Positions 26,868 to 41,364 of a DNA stretch of 64,000 nucleotides are shown here, piece after piece; position 1 is the first letter of the stretch, and the number at the start of each line of letters is the position of its first letter. This DNA is from Balanoglossus misakiensis (lineage: Eukaryota; Hemichordata), in NCBI GenBank assembly GCA_040954595.2, contig CM082588.2:9920001-9984000 (forward strand), given 5' to 3'. Position numbers and translations under genes: made by a program. The notes under the pieces are model-generated. The model saw nothing but the letters and a program-made list of their open reading frames with translations, did no database searches and was not told the origin of the DNA.

Positions 26868-26960
26868 GTCCCACCGGTACTCTTCTCCTTCTCTCTCTCT
26901 TTCTTTCTTTCTTTCTTTTTTTCTCTTCTTTTCTCTTTTTTTTTCTTTTTTTCCCTGTAG
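26868..26960. repeat. Polypyrimidine low-complexity tract
   Basis: T- and CT-rich sequence with CTTTCTTTCTTTCTTT-type repeats. The Lys-rich minus-strand ORF over this tract is a product of low complexity and is not a gene. A shorter similar tract lies at 27295-27330. Confidence 0.85.
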
Positions 26961-26989
26961 GCCCCAATGGTAACACCATAATCAACCTA

Positions 26990-27490
26990 CTAACGTAAAA
27001 TTTGATGGATGGATGGAGCGGAGTGTCAACCATAGTCAACCTACTAATATAAACTTTGATGGATGGATGGATGGAGCGGAGCGTCAACCATAGTCAACCT
27101 ACTAATATAAACTTTGATGGATGAATGGAGCGGAGCGTCAACCATAGTCAACCTACTAATATAAACTTTGATGGATGGATGGTGGAGCAGAGCGTCAACC
27201 ATAGTCAACTTACTAAAATATAAACTTTGATGGATGGATGGTGCCGCGGAGCGTCAACTTAAAGGATGGAGAAGTGGAAGGATGGAGAAGTGGAGTTTTT
27301 CTCTGTTTTTTCCTCTTTTTCTTTCCTGTAGGGCACACTGGTAACACCATAATCAACCAACTAACGTAAAATTTGATGGGAGGATGGAGCGGAGTGTCAA
27401 CCATAGTCAACCTACTAATATAAACTTTGATGGATGGATGGATGGAGCGTCAACCTAAAGGATGGAGAAGTGGAAGAATGGAGAAGTGGA
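26990..27490 (+). repeat. Minisatellite of about 54-60 bp units with TGGATGGA
   Basis: Repeated phrases are GATGGATGGATGGAGCGGAG, CGTCAACCATAGTCAACC and TACTAATATAAACTTTGATG. At least six units are visible between 26990 and 27450, with one interruption carrying a second pyrimidine tract. The minus-strand ORFs cross it and are not supported as coding. Confidence 0.85.
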
Positions 27491-27589
27491 GTTTCAACAT
27501 AATATCCTCTTGACCGAAATTATAAGATAGAGTAATATAGACGTACAAAACGAGGTGATCGTAATATAAAACTTAATAGTCCAATAAAT

Positions 27590-28370
27590 CGGGTTAATAA
27601 TTGGTAGTGATTACTTGTTTTAAAATTAGGTTAACAGCAATGGCTTTGTGCAGGGTATGATAATAGGTTCCGAAATGTGTATGGTATAATAACGGTGAAC
27701 ACATTTGAATTTGGTTTAATAAAAGGGTTACAAATGTGATGATGGTTTTATGGTAAAATTTGAGTGTACACAGGTTATAAAGGGGTAACAACGGTTGCTT
27801 GTATGAAGGGAATAATATTAGGGTAACAAATGTGGTATAAAAAGGTATAACGGGTTTATAATATGATGATGGCTTGTGTACACAGGTTATAATGGGTATA
27901 TGAATGAGAAGGGTATAATAATAGTAATAACTGTGTCGGGTTTAATAAGGGTAACAATTGTGCAAGGTATAATAACGATTAATAATTGTGGTGATGGCTT
28001 ATGGTGATATTAAGTATAAAAAGGGTGTTAATATTGATGATGATGACAGAGGTATAATAATGATAAAATGTTAAATAAGTGTCCAAGGTCTAATAATCAT
28101 GTTGGTTCATTCATTGGTTAATGTGTATATTTTATGAATAACATGCTATTATTTCTCAGATAGATAGTACTCGTCAGCATCGTTATTCGGTGGAATTTCT
28201 CGCAACGGTACCCGTGATTGTATTCGCGCATCGACACATTGTACGCGACAGACATGCAGAAAATGTTAGCACAATGTTAGGTTAGCTTAACCTCCCCACC
28301 CCATCCAAATTCCAAATTTAGCTTAGATCATGGGGTGAGAGGAGGAGAGGACAGTTTTTTTTCCCTCTTT
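27590..28370 (+). repeat. Left copy of a diverged flank duplication bracketing satellite S2
   Basis: The segment contains GGGTATAATAATG-type repeats, then unique phrases: CATTCATTGGTTAATGTGTA, ACGCGACAGACATGCAGAAA, ATGTTAGGTTAGCTT, CCTCCCCACCCCATCC, TTCCAAATTTAGCTTAG. All reappear in the same order and orientation at about 49870-50530. The two copies bracket the 17-kb satellite S2. No coding frame is shared. Confidence 0.8.
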
Positions 28371-28704
28371 TGTAATTGGTATGAGGTTTTTTAACTGCCC
28401 TTTAGGCGCGTAAATTAGATGTGTTATCATACATGTAGTTATCTTGCTTTATTTTAAAACAATTGCGAATGAGCTCTGCGAGATTATGTACACGATAGTG
28501 TGTTATATAATGCTAAGGTAAAAGTAAACTTAACCCACTAACCCATCACACTATTGTGTGCATAATTAGCAGATGCTATTTTGACTGGCCCATTGGTCAA
28601 CCAAATGACACCTTGTTTCAAAAAGAGCTGAAACTATATTGGTTAACTTCTTTCAGTTTAACCACATGACACATTGTTTCAAATTGGCCTGCAAGATATG
28701 CTAC

Positions 28705-28742
28705 TTGAACTTCCCCCCCCCCCCCACCCCCACCCCCCAAAA
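28705..28742 (+). repeat. Poly-C low-complexity run
   Basis: An almost uninterrupted C run with a few A residues, ending in CCAAAAA. It resembles the C/A run at 4452-4481. Such runs are prone to length errors. Confidence 0.9.
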
Positions 28743-28811
28743 ACAATAAATTAGGGATTAATCACTCGCTATATTATGAACATTCACATGAAAATTATGC
28801 AACCAAATTAA

Positions 28812-28864
28812 AGGTATTCTGGAGGCGTCTTCTGATGTCAGGTGGTTCAAATCCACCGATACCT
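28812..28864 (+). ncRNA. tRNA-like minihelix, probable truncated tRNA or SINE fragment
   Basis: AGGTATT (28812-28818) can pair over 7 bp with GATACCT (28858-28864). Immediately inside is a 5-bp T-stem, GGTGG/CCACC, closing the 7-nt loop TTCAAAT; together they form a B-box-like GGTTCAAATCC. Only about 22 nt remain where the D and anticodon arms should be. A normal cytosolic tRNA is excluded by length; a deletion derivative or chance structure remains possible. Confidence 0.35.
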
Positions 28865-30396
28865 AAGCTGGAAACATAACTTTTCATTGGTGTTCATATA
28901 TGGCGAATAAAACACGCATATTCGTATTATCATATTTCAGAAATGAACGAATTGAAATAGATTCTTTTCGATATGTCACTATAAACTTTAATCCCATTTC
29001 ACCCCTTTTACTCAAAATGTAATGTTTAAATAGCAAAGAAGTAATCACTAAACTTTGACACCGGGGTTTAAAATGCATACAGGGATACTAAAAGTTGACT
29101 GAAATCCCTTGGTTAATACGTGTCCAAAAGCAATCCTATTTGACATTGCTAATGCAATGATGACATTGAATTTGATTCTTTGCATTAGGGGGAATGGCGA
29201 TGCAAGCTTGATGATGCAGCCAGGTAGATAGTGATGCAAACACTTCACTTTGACATAGGTATTTAATGCATGTGCATGGGTATTTAATGTTGACTGTAAA
29301 TCCCCAGGTTAATACGTGGCCAAAAGCACTGTAATTTGACATTGCTAATGCTACCGTGACACTAAATCTGATTCTTGCATCAGGGTAAATTGTGAAGCAA
29401 GCTTGATGATGCATCATGATAGATGGTGTTTCAAGCCCTTCACATTGACATTGGAATATAACGCATAAGGGGATTTAAAGTTGATTGTAAATCCTCAGGT
29501 TAATACGTGGCCATAAGCAATGTAATTTGACATTGCTAATGCAACGATGATATTGAATCTGATTCTTTGCATCAGGGTAAATGGCGATGCAAGCTTGATG
29601 ATGCATCACGGTAGATATTGATGCAAACACTTCACTTTGACATGGGTATTTAATGCATGCGCATTGATATTTAAAGTTGACTCTAAATCCCGAGGTTAAC
29701 ACATGGCCAAAAGCACTGTAATTTAAAATTACTAATGCAAGGGTGACATTGAATATGGATAAATGGTGGAGCAAGCTTGATGATGCATCATGATAGATGG
29801 TGTTTCAAGCCCTTCACATTGACATTGGAATATAACGCATAAGGGGATTTAAAGTTGATTGTAAATCCTCAGGTTAATACGTGGCCATAAGCAATGTAAT
29901 TTGACATTGCTAATGCAACGATGATATTGAATCTGATTCTTTGCATCAGGGTAAATGGCGATGCAAGCTTGATGATGCATCCCGGGAGATAGTGATGCAA
30001 ACACTTCACTTTGACATGGGTATTTAATGCATGCACATTGATATTTAAAGTTGACTCTAAATCCCGAGGTTAATACATGGCCAAAAGCACTGTAATTTAA
30101 AATTACTAATGCATGCGTGACATTGAATATGGATAAATGGTGAAGCAAACGTGATGATGCATCAGGATAGATGGTGTTTGAAGCCCTTCACATTGACTTT
30201 TGAATATAATGCATATGGGGATTTCAAGTTGATTGTAAATCCCTAGGTTAATACATGGCCAAAAGCACTTTTATTTGACATTGCTAATGCAACAGTGACA
30301 TTGAATCTGATTCTATGCATCAGGGTAAATGGCGATACAGGCTTGATGATGCATCACGGTAGATAGTGATGCAAACAGTTCACTTTGACATGGGTA

Positions 30397-33300
30397 TTAA
30401 ATGCATATGGGGATTTCAAGTTGATTACAAATCCCTGGGTTAATACGCATCCAAAAGCACTGTAATTTGACATTGCTAATGAAATGGTGACATTGAATGT
30501 AATTCTTTGCATTAGGGGAAATGGCTAAAAAGCTTAATGATGCATTGGAGTAGATGGTGATGCAAGCTATGCATTTTGACATAGGTATTTAATGCATGTG
30601 CATGGGTATTTAATGTTGACTGTAAATCCCTGGGTTAATACAAGTCCAAAAGCACCGTAATTTGACATTGATAATACAACGGTGATATTTAATCTGATTC
30701 TTTGCATCAGGGCAAATGGTGAAGCAAGCTTAATGATGCATCGGAGTATATGGTGATGCAAGCTCTGCATTTTGACATAGGTATTAAATGTATATGCATG
30801 GGTATTTAAAGTTGTCTGTAAATCCCCAGGTTAATACGTGGCCATAATCACTGTAATTTGACATTGCGAATGCAACAGTGACATTTAATCTGATTCTTTG
30901 CATTAAGGCAAATGGCGAAGCAGGCTTGACGATGCATTACTGTAGATAGTGGTGCAAACACTTGGCTTTGACATGGGTATAAAAAGCATATGGGGATTTC
31001 AAGTTGATTATAAATCCCGATGTTAATACATGTCCAAAAGCACTGTAATTTAAAATTGCTAATGCAAGGGTGAAATTGAATCTGATTCTTTGCATCAGGG
31101 CAAATTCTGAAGAATGCTTGATGATGCACCAGGGTCAATGGTGATGCAATCACTAAGCTTTGACACCGGGGTTTAAAATGTATACAGGGGGATTAAAAGT
31201 TGACTGAAAATCCCTGGGTTAATACAAGTCCAAAAGCACTGTAATTTAAAATTGCTAATGCAATGGTGACATTGAATGTGATTCTTTGCATTAGGGGAAA
31301 TGGCTTAGCAAGCCTAATGGTGCATCAGAGTAGATGGTGATGCAAGCTCTGCACTTTGACATAGGTATTTAATGCATATGCATGGGTGTTTGATGTTGAC
31401 TGTAAATCCTCAGGTTAATACGTGGCCATAAGCACTGTAATTTGACATTGCTAATGCTACAGTGACATTGAATCTGATTCTTTGCATTAGGGCAAATGGC
31501 GAAGCAAGCTTGATGATGCATCACGGTAGATATTGATGCAAACACTTCACTTTGACATGGGTATTTAATGCATGCGCATTGATATTTAAAGTTGACTCTA
31601 AATCCCGAGGTTAACACATGGCCAAAAGCACTGTAATTTAAAATTACTAATGCAAGGGTGACATTGAATATGGATAAATGGTGAAGCAAGCTTGATGATG
31701 CATCATGATAGATGGTGTTTCAAGCCCTTCACATTGACATTGGAATATAACGCATAAGGGGATTTAAAGTTGATTGTAAATCCTCAGGTTAATACGTGGC
31801 CATAAGCAATGTAATTTGACATTGCTAATGCAACGATGATATTGAATCTGATTCTTTGCATCAGGGTAAATGGCGATGCAAGCTTGATGATGCATCACGG
31901 TAGATATTGATGCAAACACTTCACTTTGACATGGGTATTTAATGCATGCACATTGATATTTAAAGTTGACTCTAAATCCCGAGGTTAATACATGGCCAAA
32001 AGCACTGTAATTTAAAATTACTAATGCAAGGGTGACATTGAATATGGATAAATGGTGAAGCAAGCTTGATGATGCATCATGATAGATAAATTACTAATGC
32101 AAGGGTGACATTGAATATGGATAAATGGTGAAGCAAGCTTGATGATGCATCATGATAGATTGTGTTTCAAGCCCTTCACATTGACATTGGAATATAACGC
32201 ATAAGGGGATTTAAAGTTGATTGTAAATCCTCAGGTTAATACGTGGCCATAAGCAATGTAATTTGACATTGCTAATGCAACGATGATATTGAATCTGATT
32301 CTTTGCATCAGGGTAAATGGCGATGCAAGCTTGATGATGCATCCCGGTAGATAGTGATGTAAACACTTCACTTTGACATGGGTATTTAATGCATGCACAT
32401 TGATATTTAAAGTTGACTCTAAATCCCGAGGTTAATACATGGCCAAAAGCACTGTAATTTAAAATTACTAATGCAAGCGTGACATTGAATATGGATAAAT
32501 GGTGAAGCAAACGTGATGATGCATCAGGATAGATGGTGTTTGAAGCCCTTCACATTGACTTTTGAATATAATGCATATGGGGATTTCAAGTTGATTGTAA
32601 ATCCCTAGGTTAATACATGGCCAAAAGCACTTTTATTTGACATTGCTAATGCAATGGTGACATTGAATCTAATTCTATGCATAAGGGTAAATGGCGATAC
32701 AGGCTTGATGATGCATCACGGTAGATAGTGATGCAAACAGTTCACTTTGACATGGGTATTAAATGCATATGGGGATTTCAAGTTGATTACAAATCCCTGG
32801 GTTAATACGCATCCAAAAGCACTGTAATTTGACATTGCTAATGCAACGGTGACATTGAATCTGATTCTATGCATAAGGGTAAATGGCGATGCAGGCTTGA
32901 TGATGCATCACGGTAGATAGTGATGCATACAGTTCACTTTGACATGGGTATTAAATGCATATGGGGATTTCAAGTTGATTACAAATCCTTGGGTTAATAC
33001 GCATCCAAAAGCACTGTAATTTGACATTGCTAATGAAATGGTGACATTGAATGTAATTCTTTGCATTAGGGGAAATGGCTAAGCAAGGTTAATGATGCAT
33101 TGGAGTAGATGGTGATGCAAGCTATGCATTTTGACATAGGTATTTAATGCATGTGCATGGGTATTTAATGTTGACTGTAAATCCCTGGGTTAATACAAGT
33201 CCAAAAGCACCGTAATTTGACATTGATAATACAACGGTGATATTTAATCTGATTCTTTGCATCAGGGCAAATGGTGAAGCAAGCTTAATGATGCATCGGA

Positions 33301-35640
33301 GTATATGGTGATGCAAGCTCTGCATTTTGACATAGGTATTAAATGTATATGCATGGGTATTTAAAGTTGTCTGTAAATCCCCAGGTTAATACGTGGCCAT
33401 AATCACTGTAATTTGACATTGCGAATGCAACAGTGACATTTAATCTGATTCTTTGCATTAAGGCAAATGGCGAAGCATGCTTGACGATGCATTACTGTAG
33501 ATAGTGGTACAAACACTTGGCTTTGACATGGGTATAAAAAGCATATGGGGATTTCAAGTTGATTATAAATCCCGATGTTAATACATGTCCAAAAGCACTG
33601 TAATTTAAAATTGCTAATGCAAGGGTGAAATTGAATCTGATTCTTTGCATCAGGGCAAATTCTGAAGAATGCTTGATGATGCACCAGGGTCAATGGTGAT
33701 GCAATCACTAAGCTTTGACACCGGGGTTTAAAATGTATACAGGGGGATTAAAAGTTGACTGAAAATCCCTGGGTTAATACAAGTCCAAAAGCACTGTAAT
33801 TTAAAATTGCTAATGCAATGGTGACATTGAATGTGATTCTTTGCATTAGGGGAAATGGCTTAGCAAGCCTAATGGTGCATCAGAGTAGATGGTGATGCAA
33901 GCTCTGCACTTTGACATAGGTATTTAATGCATATGCATGGGTGTTTGATGTTGACTGTAAATCCTCAGGTTAATACGTGGCCATAAGCACTGTAATTTGA
34001 CATTGCTAATGCTACAGTGACATTGAATCTGATTCTTTGCATTAGGGCAAATGGCGAAGCAAGCTTGATGATGCATCACGGTAGATATTGATGCAAACAC
34101 TTCACTTTGACATGGGTATTTAATGCATGCACATTGATATTTAAAGTTGACTCTAAATCCCAAGGTTAATACATGGCCAAAAGCACTGTAATTTGACATT
34201 GCTAATGCTACAGTGACATTGAATCTGATTCTTTGCATTAGGGCAAATGGCGAAGCAAGCTTGATGATGCATCACGGTAGATATTGATGCAAACACTTCA
34301 CTTTGACATGGGTATTTAATGCATGCGCATTGATATTTAAAGTTGACTCTAAATCCCGAGGTTAATACATGGCCAAAAGCACTGTAATTTAAAATTACTA
34401 ATGCAAGGGTGACATTGAATATGGATAAATGGTGAAGCAAGCTTGATGATGCATCATGATAGATGGTGTTTCAAGCCCTTCACATTGACATTGGAATATA
34501 ACGCATAAGGGGATTTAAAGTTGATTGTAAATCCTCAGGTTAATACGTGGCCATAAGCAATGTAATTTGACATTGCTAATGCAACGATGATATTGAATCT
34601 GATTCTTTGCATCAGGGCAAATGGCGAAGCAAGCTTGATGATGCATCACGGTAGATATTGATGCAAACACTTCACTTTGACATGGGTATTTAATGCATGC
34701 ACATTGATATTTAAAGTTGACTCAAAATCCCGAGGTTAATACATGGCCAAAAGCACTGTAATTTAAAATTACTAATGCAAGGGTGACATTGAATATGGAT
34801 AAATGGTGAAGCAAGCTTGATGATGCATCATGATAGATGGTGTTTCAAGCCCTTCACATTGACTTTTGAATATAATGCATATGGGGATTTAAAGTTGATT
34901 GTAAATCCCTAGGTTAATACATGGCCAAAAGCACTTTTATTTGACATTGCTAATGCAACGGTGACATTGAATCTGATTCTATGCATCAGGGTAAATGGCG
35001 ATACAGGCTTGATGATGCATCACGGTAGATAGTGATGCAAACAGTTCACTTTGACATGGGTATTAAATGCATATGGGGATTTCAAGTTGATTACAAATCC
35101 CTGGGTTAATACGCATCCAAAAGCACTGTAATTTGACATTGCTAATGAAATGGTGACATTGAATGTAATTCTTTGCATTAGGGGAAATGGCTAAAAAGCT
35201 TAATGATGCATTGGAGTAGATGGTGATGCAAGCTATGCATTTTGACATAGGTATTTAATGCATGTGCATGGGTATTTAATGTTGACTGTAAATCCCTAGG
35301 TTAATACATGTCCAAAAGCACTGTAATTTAAAATTGCTAATGCAAGGGTGACATTGAATCTGATTCTTTGCATCAGGGCAAATTCTGAAGAATGCTTGAT
35401 GATGCACCAGGGTCAATGGTGATGCAATCACTAAGCTTTGACACCGGGGTTTAAAATGTATACATGGGGATTAAAAGTTGACTGAAAATCCCTGGGTTAA
35501 TACAAGTCCAAAAGCACTATAATTTAAAATTGCTAATGCAATGGTGACATTGAATGTGATTCTTTGCATTAGGGGAAATGGCTTAGCAAGTCTAATGGTG
35601 CATCAGAGTAGATGGTGATGCAAGCTCTGCACTTTGACAT
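30397..35640. repeat. S2 higher-order repeat with 2555-bp period
   Basis: Matching landmarks lie 2555 bp apart: 30567/33122, 30848/33403 and 31369/33924. A further partial match to the first landmark is at 36953. Within the unit, individual monomer variants keep their order, including a rare CACCGGGGTTTAAAATGTATAC variant near 31163 and 33719. This is a block of about 13 monomers that was duplicated. Confidence 0.85.
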
Positions 35641-37586
35641 AGGTATTTAATGCATATGCATGGGTGTTTGATGTTGACTGTAAATCCTCAGGTTAATACG
35701 TGGCCATAAGCACTGTAATTTGACATTGCTAATGCTACAGTGACATTGAATCTGATCCTTTGCATTAGGGCAAATGGCGAAGCAAGCTTGATGATGCATC
35801 ACGGTAGATATTGATGCAAACACTTCACTTTGACATGGGTATTTAATGCATGTGCATTGATATTTAAAGTTGACTCTAAATCCCGAGGTTAACACATGGC
35901 CAAAAGCACTGTAATTTAAAATTACTAATGCAAGGGTGACATTGAATATGGATAAATGGTGAAGCAAGCTTGATGATGCATCATGATAGATTGTGTTTCA
36001 AGCCCTTCACATTGACATTGGAATATAACGCATAAGGGGATTTAAAGTTGATTGTAAATCCTCAGGTTAATACGTGGCCATAAGCAATGTAATTTGACAT
36101 TGCTAATGCAACGATGATATTGAATCTGATTCTTTGCATCAGGGTAAATGGCGATGCAAGCTTGATGATGCATCCCGGTAGATAGTGATGCAAACACTTC
36201 ACTTTGACATGGGTATTTAATGCATGCACATTGATATTTAAAGTTGACTCTAAATCCCGAGGTTAATACATGGCCAAAAGCACTGTAATTTAAAATTACT
36301 AATGCAAGCGTGACATTGAATATGGATAAATGGTGAAGCAAACGTGATGATGCATCAGGATAGATGGTGTTTGAAGCCCTTCACATTGACTTTTGAATAT
36401 AATGCATATGGGGATTTCAAGTTGATTGTAAATCCCTAGGTTAATACATGGCCAAAAGCACTTTTATTTGACATTGCTAATGCAACGGTGACATTGAATC
36501 TAATTCTATGCATCAGGGTAAATGGCGATACAGGCTTGATGATGCATCACGGTAGATAGTGATGCAAACAGTTCACTTTGACATGGGTATTAAATGCATA
36601 TGGGGATTTCAAGTTGATTACAAATCCCTGGGTTAATACGCATCCAAAAGCACTGTAATTTGACATTGCTAATGCAACGGTGACATTGAATCTGATTCTA
36701 TGCATAAGGGTAAATGGCGATGCAGGCTTGATGATGCATCACGGTAGATAGTGATGCATACAGTTCACTTTGACATGGGTATTAAATGCATATGGGGATT
36801 TCAAGTTGATTACAAATCCTTGGGTTAATACGCATCCAAAAGCACTGTAATTTGACATTGCTAATGAAATGGTGACATTGAATGTAATTCTTTGCATTAG
36901 GGGAAATGGCTAAGCAAGGTTAATGATGCATTGGAGTAGATGGTGATGCAAGCTATGCATTTTGACATAGGTATTTAATGCATGTGCATGGGTATTTAAT
37001 GTTGACTGTAAATCCCTGGGTTAATACAAGTCCAAAAGCACCGTAATTTGACATTGATAATACAACGGTGATATTTAATCTGATTCTTTGCATCAGGGCA
37101 AATGGTGAAGCAAGCTTAATGATGCATCGGAGTATATGGTGATGCAAGCTCTGCATTTTGACATAGGTATTAAATGTATATGCATGGGTATTTAAAGTTG
37201 TCTGTAAATCCCCAGGTTAATACGTGGCCATAATCACTGTAATTTGACATTGCGAATGCAACAGTGACATTTAATCTGATTCTTTGCATTAAGGCAAATG
37301 GCGAAGCATGCTTGACGATGCATTACTGTAGATAGTGGTGCAAACACTTGGCTTTGACATGGGTATAAAAAGCATATGGGGATTTCAAGTAGATTATAAA
37401 TCCCTGTGTTAATACGTGTCCAAAAGCACTGTAATTTGACATTGCTAATGCAATGTTGACACTATATCTGAGTCTTTGCATCAGGGCAAATGGCGAAGCA
37501 GCTTGATGATGCATCAGGATAGATGGTGATGCAAGCTCTGCACTTTGACATGGGGATTAAAGGCATGCTGAGGGGGATTTAAAGTT

Positions 37587-40500
37587 GTCAAAACAAACTT
37601 GATGATGCATCAGGGTAGATGGTATTTCAAGCCTTTCACATTGACATTGGAATATAACGCATATGGGGATTTAAAGTTGATTGTAAATCCCCAGGTTGAT
37701 ACGTGGCCATAAGCACTGTGGTTTGACATTGCTAATGCTACCGTGACATTGAATGTGATCCTATGCATCAGGGTAAATGGCGATACAGGCTTGATGATGC
37801 ATCACAGTAGATAGTGATGCAAACAGTTCACTTTGACATGGGTATTAAATGCATATGGGGATTTGAATTTGATTACAAATCCCTGGGTTAATACGCGTCC
37901 AAAAGCAATGTAATATGACATTGCTAATGAAATGGTGACATTGAATGTAATTCTTTGCATTAGGGGAAATGGCTGAGCAAGCTTAATGATGCATTGGAGT
38001 AGATGGTGATGCAAGCTATGCATTGTGACATAGGTATTTAATGCATGTGCATGGGTATTTAATGTTGACTGTAAATCCCCAGGTTAATACATGTCCAAAA
38101 GCACTGTAATTTGACATTGATAATACAACGGTGACATTTAATCTGATTCTTTGCATCAGGGCAAATGGTGAAGCAAGCTTAATGATGCATCGGAGTATAT
38201 GGTGATGCAAGCTCTGCATTTTGACATAGGTATTAAATGTATATGCATGGGTATTTAAAGTTGTCTGTAAATCCCCAGATTAATATGTGGCCATAATCAC
38301 TGTAATTTGACATTGCTAATGCTACCGTGATACTAAATCTGATTCTTTGCATCAGGGTAAATTGTGAAGCAAGCTTGATGATGTATCATGATAGATGGTG
38401 TTTCAAGCCCTTCACATTGACATTGGAATATAACGCATATGGGGATTTAAAGTTGATTGTAAATCCCCAGGTTAATACATGGCCAAAAGCACTGTAATTT
38501 AAAATTGCTAATGCAATGGGTGACATTGAATGTGATTCTTTGCATTAGGGGAAATGGCGTAGCAAGCCTAATGGTGCATCAGAGTAGATGGTGATGCAAG
38601 CTCTGCACTTTGACATAGGTATTTAATGCATATGCATGGGTATTTAATGTTGACTGTAAATCCTCAGGTTAATACGTGGCCATAAGCACTGTAATTTGAC
38701 ATTGCTAATGCAATGGTGACATTGAATGTGATTCTTTGCATCAGGGCAAATGGCGAAGCAGCTTGATGATGCATCAGGATAGATGGTGATGCAAGCTCTG
38801 CACTTTGACATGGGGATTAAATGCATGCTGAGGGGGATTTAAAGTTGTCAAAACAAACTTGATGATGCATCAGGGTAGATGGTATTTCAAGCCTTTCACA
38901 TTGACATTGGAATATAACGCATATGGGGATTTAAAGTTGATTGTAAATCCCCAGGTTGATACGTGGCCATAAGCACTGTGGTTTGACATTGCTAATGCTA
39001 CCGTGACATTGAATGTGATCCTATGCATCAGGGTAAATGGCGATACAGGCTTGATGATGCATCACAGTAGATAGTGATGCAAACAGTTCACTTTGACATG
39101 GGTATTAAATGCATATGGGGATTTGAATTTGATTACAAATCCCTGGGTTAATACGCGTCCAAAAGCAATGTAATATGACATTGCTAATGAAATGGTGACA
39201 TTGAATGTAATTCTTTGCATTAGGGGAAATGGCTGAGCAAGCTTAATGATGCATTGGAGTAGATGGTGATGCAAGCTATGCATTGTGACATAGGTATTTA
39301 ATGCATGTGCATGGGTATTTAATGTTGACTGTAAATCCCCAGGTTAATACATGTCCAAAAGCACTGTAATTTGACATTGATAATACAACGGTGACATTTA
39401 ATCTGATTCTTTGCATCAGGGCAAATGGTGAAGCAAGCTTAATGATGCATCGGAGTATATGGTGATGCAAGCTCTGCATTTTGACATAGGTATTAAATGT
39501 ATATGCATGGGTATTTAAAGTTGTCTGTAAATCCCCAGATTAATATGTGGCCATAATCACTGTAATTTGACATTGCTAATGCTACCGTGATACTAAATCT
39601 GATTCTTTGCATCAGGGTAAATTGTGAAGCAAGCTTGATGATGTATCATGATAGATGGTGTTTCAAGCCTTTCACATTGACATTGGAATATAACGCATAT
39701 GGGGATTTAAAGTTGATTGTAAATCCCCAGGTTAATACATGGCCAAAAGCACTGTAATTTAAAATTGCTAATGCAATGGTGACATTGAATGTGATTCTTT
39801 GCATTAGGGGAAATGGCGTAGCAAGCCTAATGGTGCATCAGAGTAGATGGTGATGCAAGCTCTGCACTTTGACATAGGTATTTAATGCATATGCATGGGT
39901 ATTTAATGTTGACTGTAAATCCTCAGGTTAATACGTGGCCATAAGCACTGTAATTTGACATTGCTAATGCAATGGTGACATTGAATGTGATTCTTTGCAT
40001 CAGGGTGAATGGCGAAGCAGCTTGATGATGCATCAGGATAGATGGTGATGCAAGCTCTGCACTTTGACATGGGGATTAAATGCATGCTGAGGGGGATTTA
40101 AAGTTGTCAAAACAAACTTGATGATGCATCAGGGTAGATGGTATTTCAAGCCTTTCACATTGACATTGGAATATAACGCATATGGGGATTTAAAGTTGAT
40201 TGTAAATCCCCAGGTTGATACGTGGCCATAAGCACTGTGGTTTGACATTGCTAATGCTACCGTGACATTGAATGTGATCCTATGCATCAGGGTAAATGGC
40301 GATACAGGCTTGATGATGCATCACAGTAGATAGTGATGCAAACAGTTCGCTTTGACATGGGTATTAAATGCATATGGGGATTTGAATTTGATTACAAATC
40401 CCTGGGTTAATACGCGTCCAAAAGCAATGTAATATGACATTGCTAATGAAATGGTGACATTGAATGTAATTCTTTGCATTAGGGGAAATGGCTGAGCAAG

Positions 40501-41364
40501 CTTAATGATGCATTGGAGTAGATGGTGATGCAAGCTATGCATTGTGACATAGGTATTTAATGCATGTGCATGGGTATTTAATGTTGACTGTAAATCCCCA
40601 GGTTAATACATGTCCAAAAGCACTGTAATTTGACATTGATAATACAACGGTGACATTTAATCTGATTCTTTGCATCAGGGCAAATGGTGAAACAAGCTTA
40701 ATGATGCATCGGAGTATATGGTGATGCAAGCTCTGCATTTTGACATAGGTATTAAATGTATATGCATGGGTATTTAAAGTTGTCTGTAAATCCCCAGATT
40801 AATATGTGGCCATAATCACTGTAATTTGACATTGCTAATGCTACCGTGATACTAAATCTGATTCTTTGCATCAGGGTAAATTGTGAAGCAAGCTTGATGA
40901 TGTATCATGATAGATGGTGTTTCAAGCCCTTCACATTGACATTGGAATATAACGCATATGGGGATTTAAAGTTGATTGTAAATCCCCAGGTTAATACATG
41001 GCCAAAAGCACTGTAATTTAAAATTGCTAATGCAATGGTGACATTGAATGTGATTCTTTGCATTAGGGGAAATGGCGTAGCAAGCCTAATGGTGCATCAG
41101 AGTAGATGGTGATGCAAGCTCTGCACTTTGACATAGGTATTTAATGCATATGCATGGGTATTTAATGTTGACTGTAAATCCTCAGGTTAATACGTGGCCA
41201 TAAGCACTGTAATTTGACATTGCTAATGCAATGGTGACATTGAATGTGATTCTTTGCATCAGGGTGAATGGCGAAGCAGCTTGATGATGCATCAGGATAG
41301 ATGGTGATGCAAGCTCTGCACTTTGACATGGGGATTAAATGCATGCTGAGGGGGATTTAAAGTT
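37587..41364. repeat. S2 higher-order repeat, three near-identical copies of 1259-1260 bp
   Basis: The distinctive truncated-monomer junction GTTGTCAAAACAAACTTGATG occurs near 37585, 38845, 40104 and 41363. Periods are therefore 1260, 1259 and 1259 bp. The first unit is longer by one base because of an extra G at about 38519. Units differ at only a handful of positions, so this is the youngest amplification in the satellite. Confidence 0.92.

Noticed and set aside
26848-27410. Lys/Arg-rich minus-strand ORFs
   Set aside because: They are translations of polypyrimidine tracts and a minisatellite.
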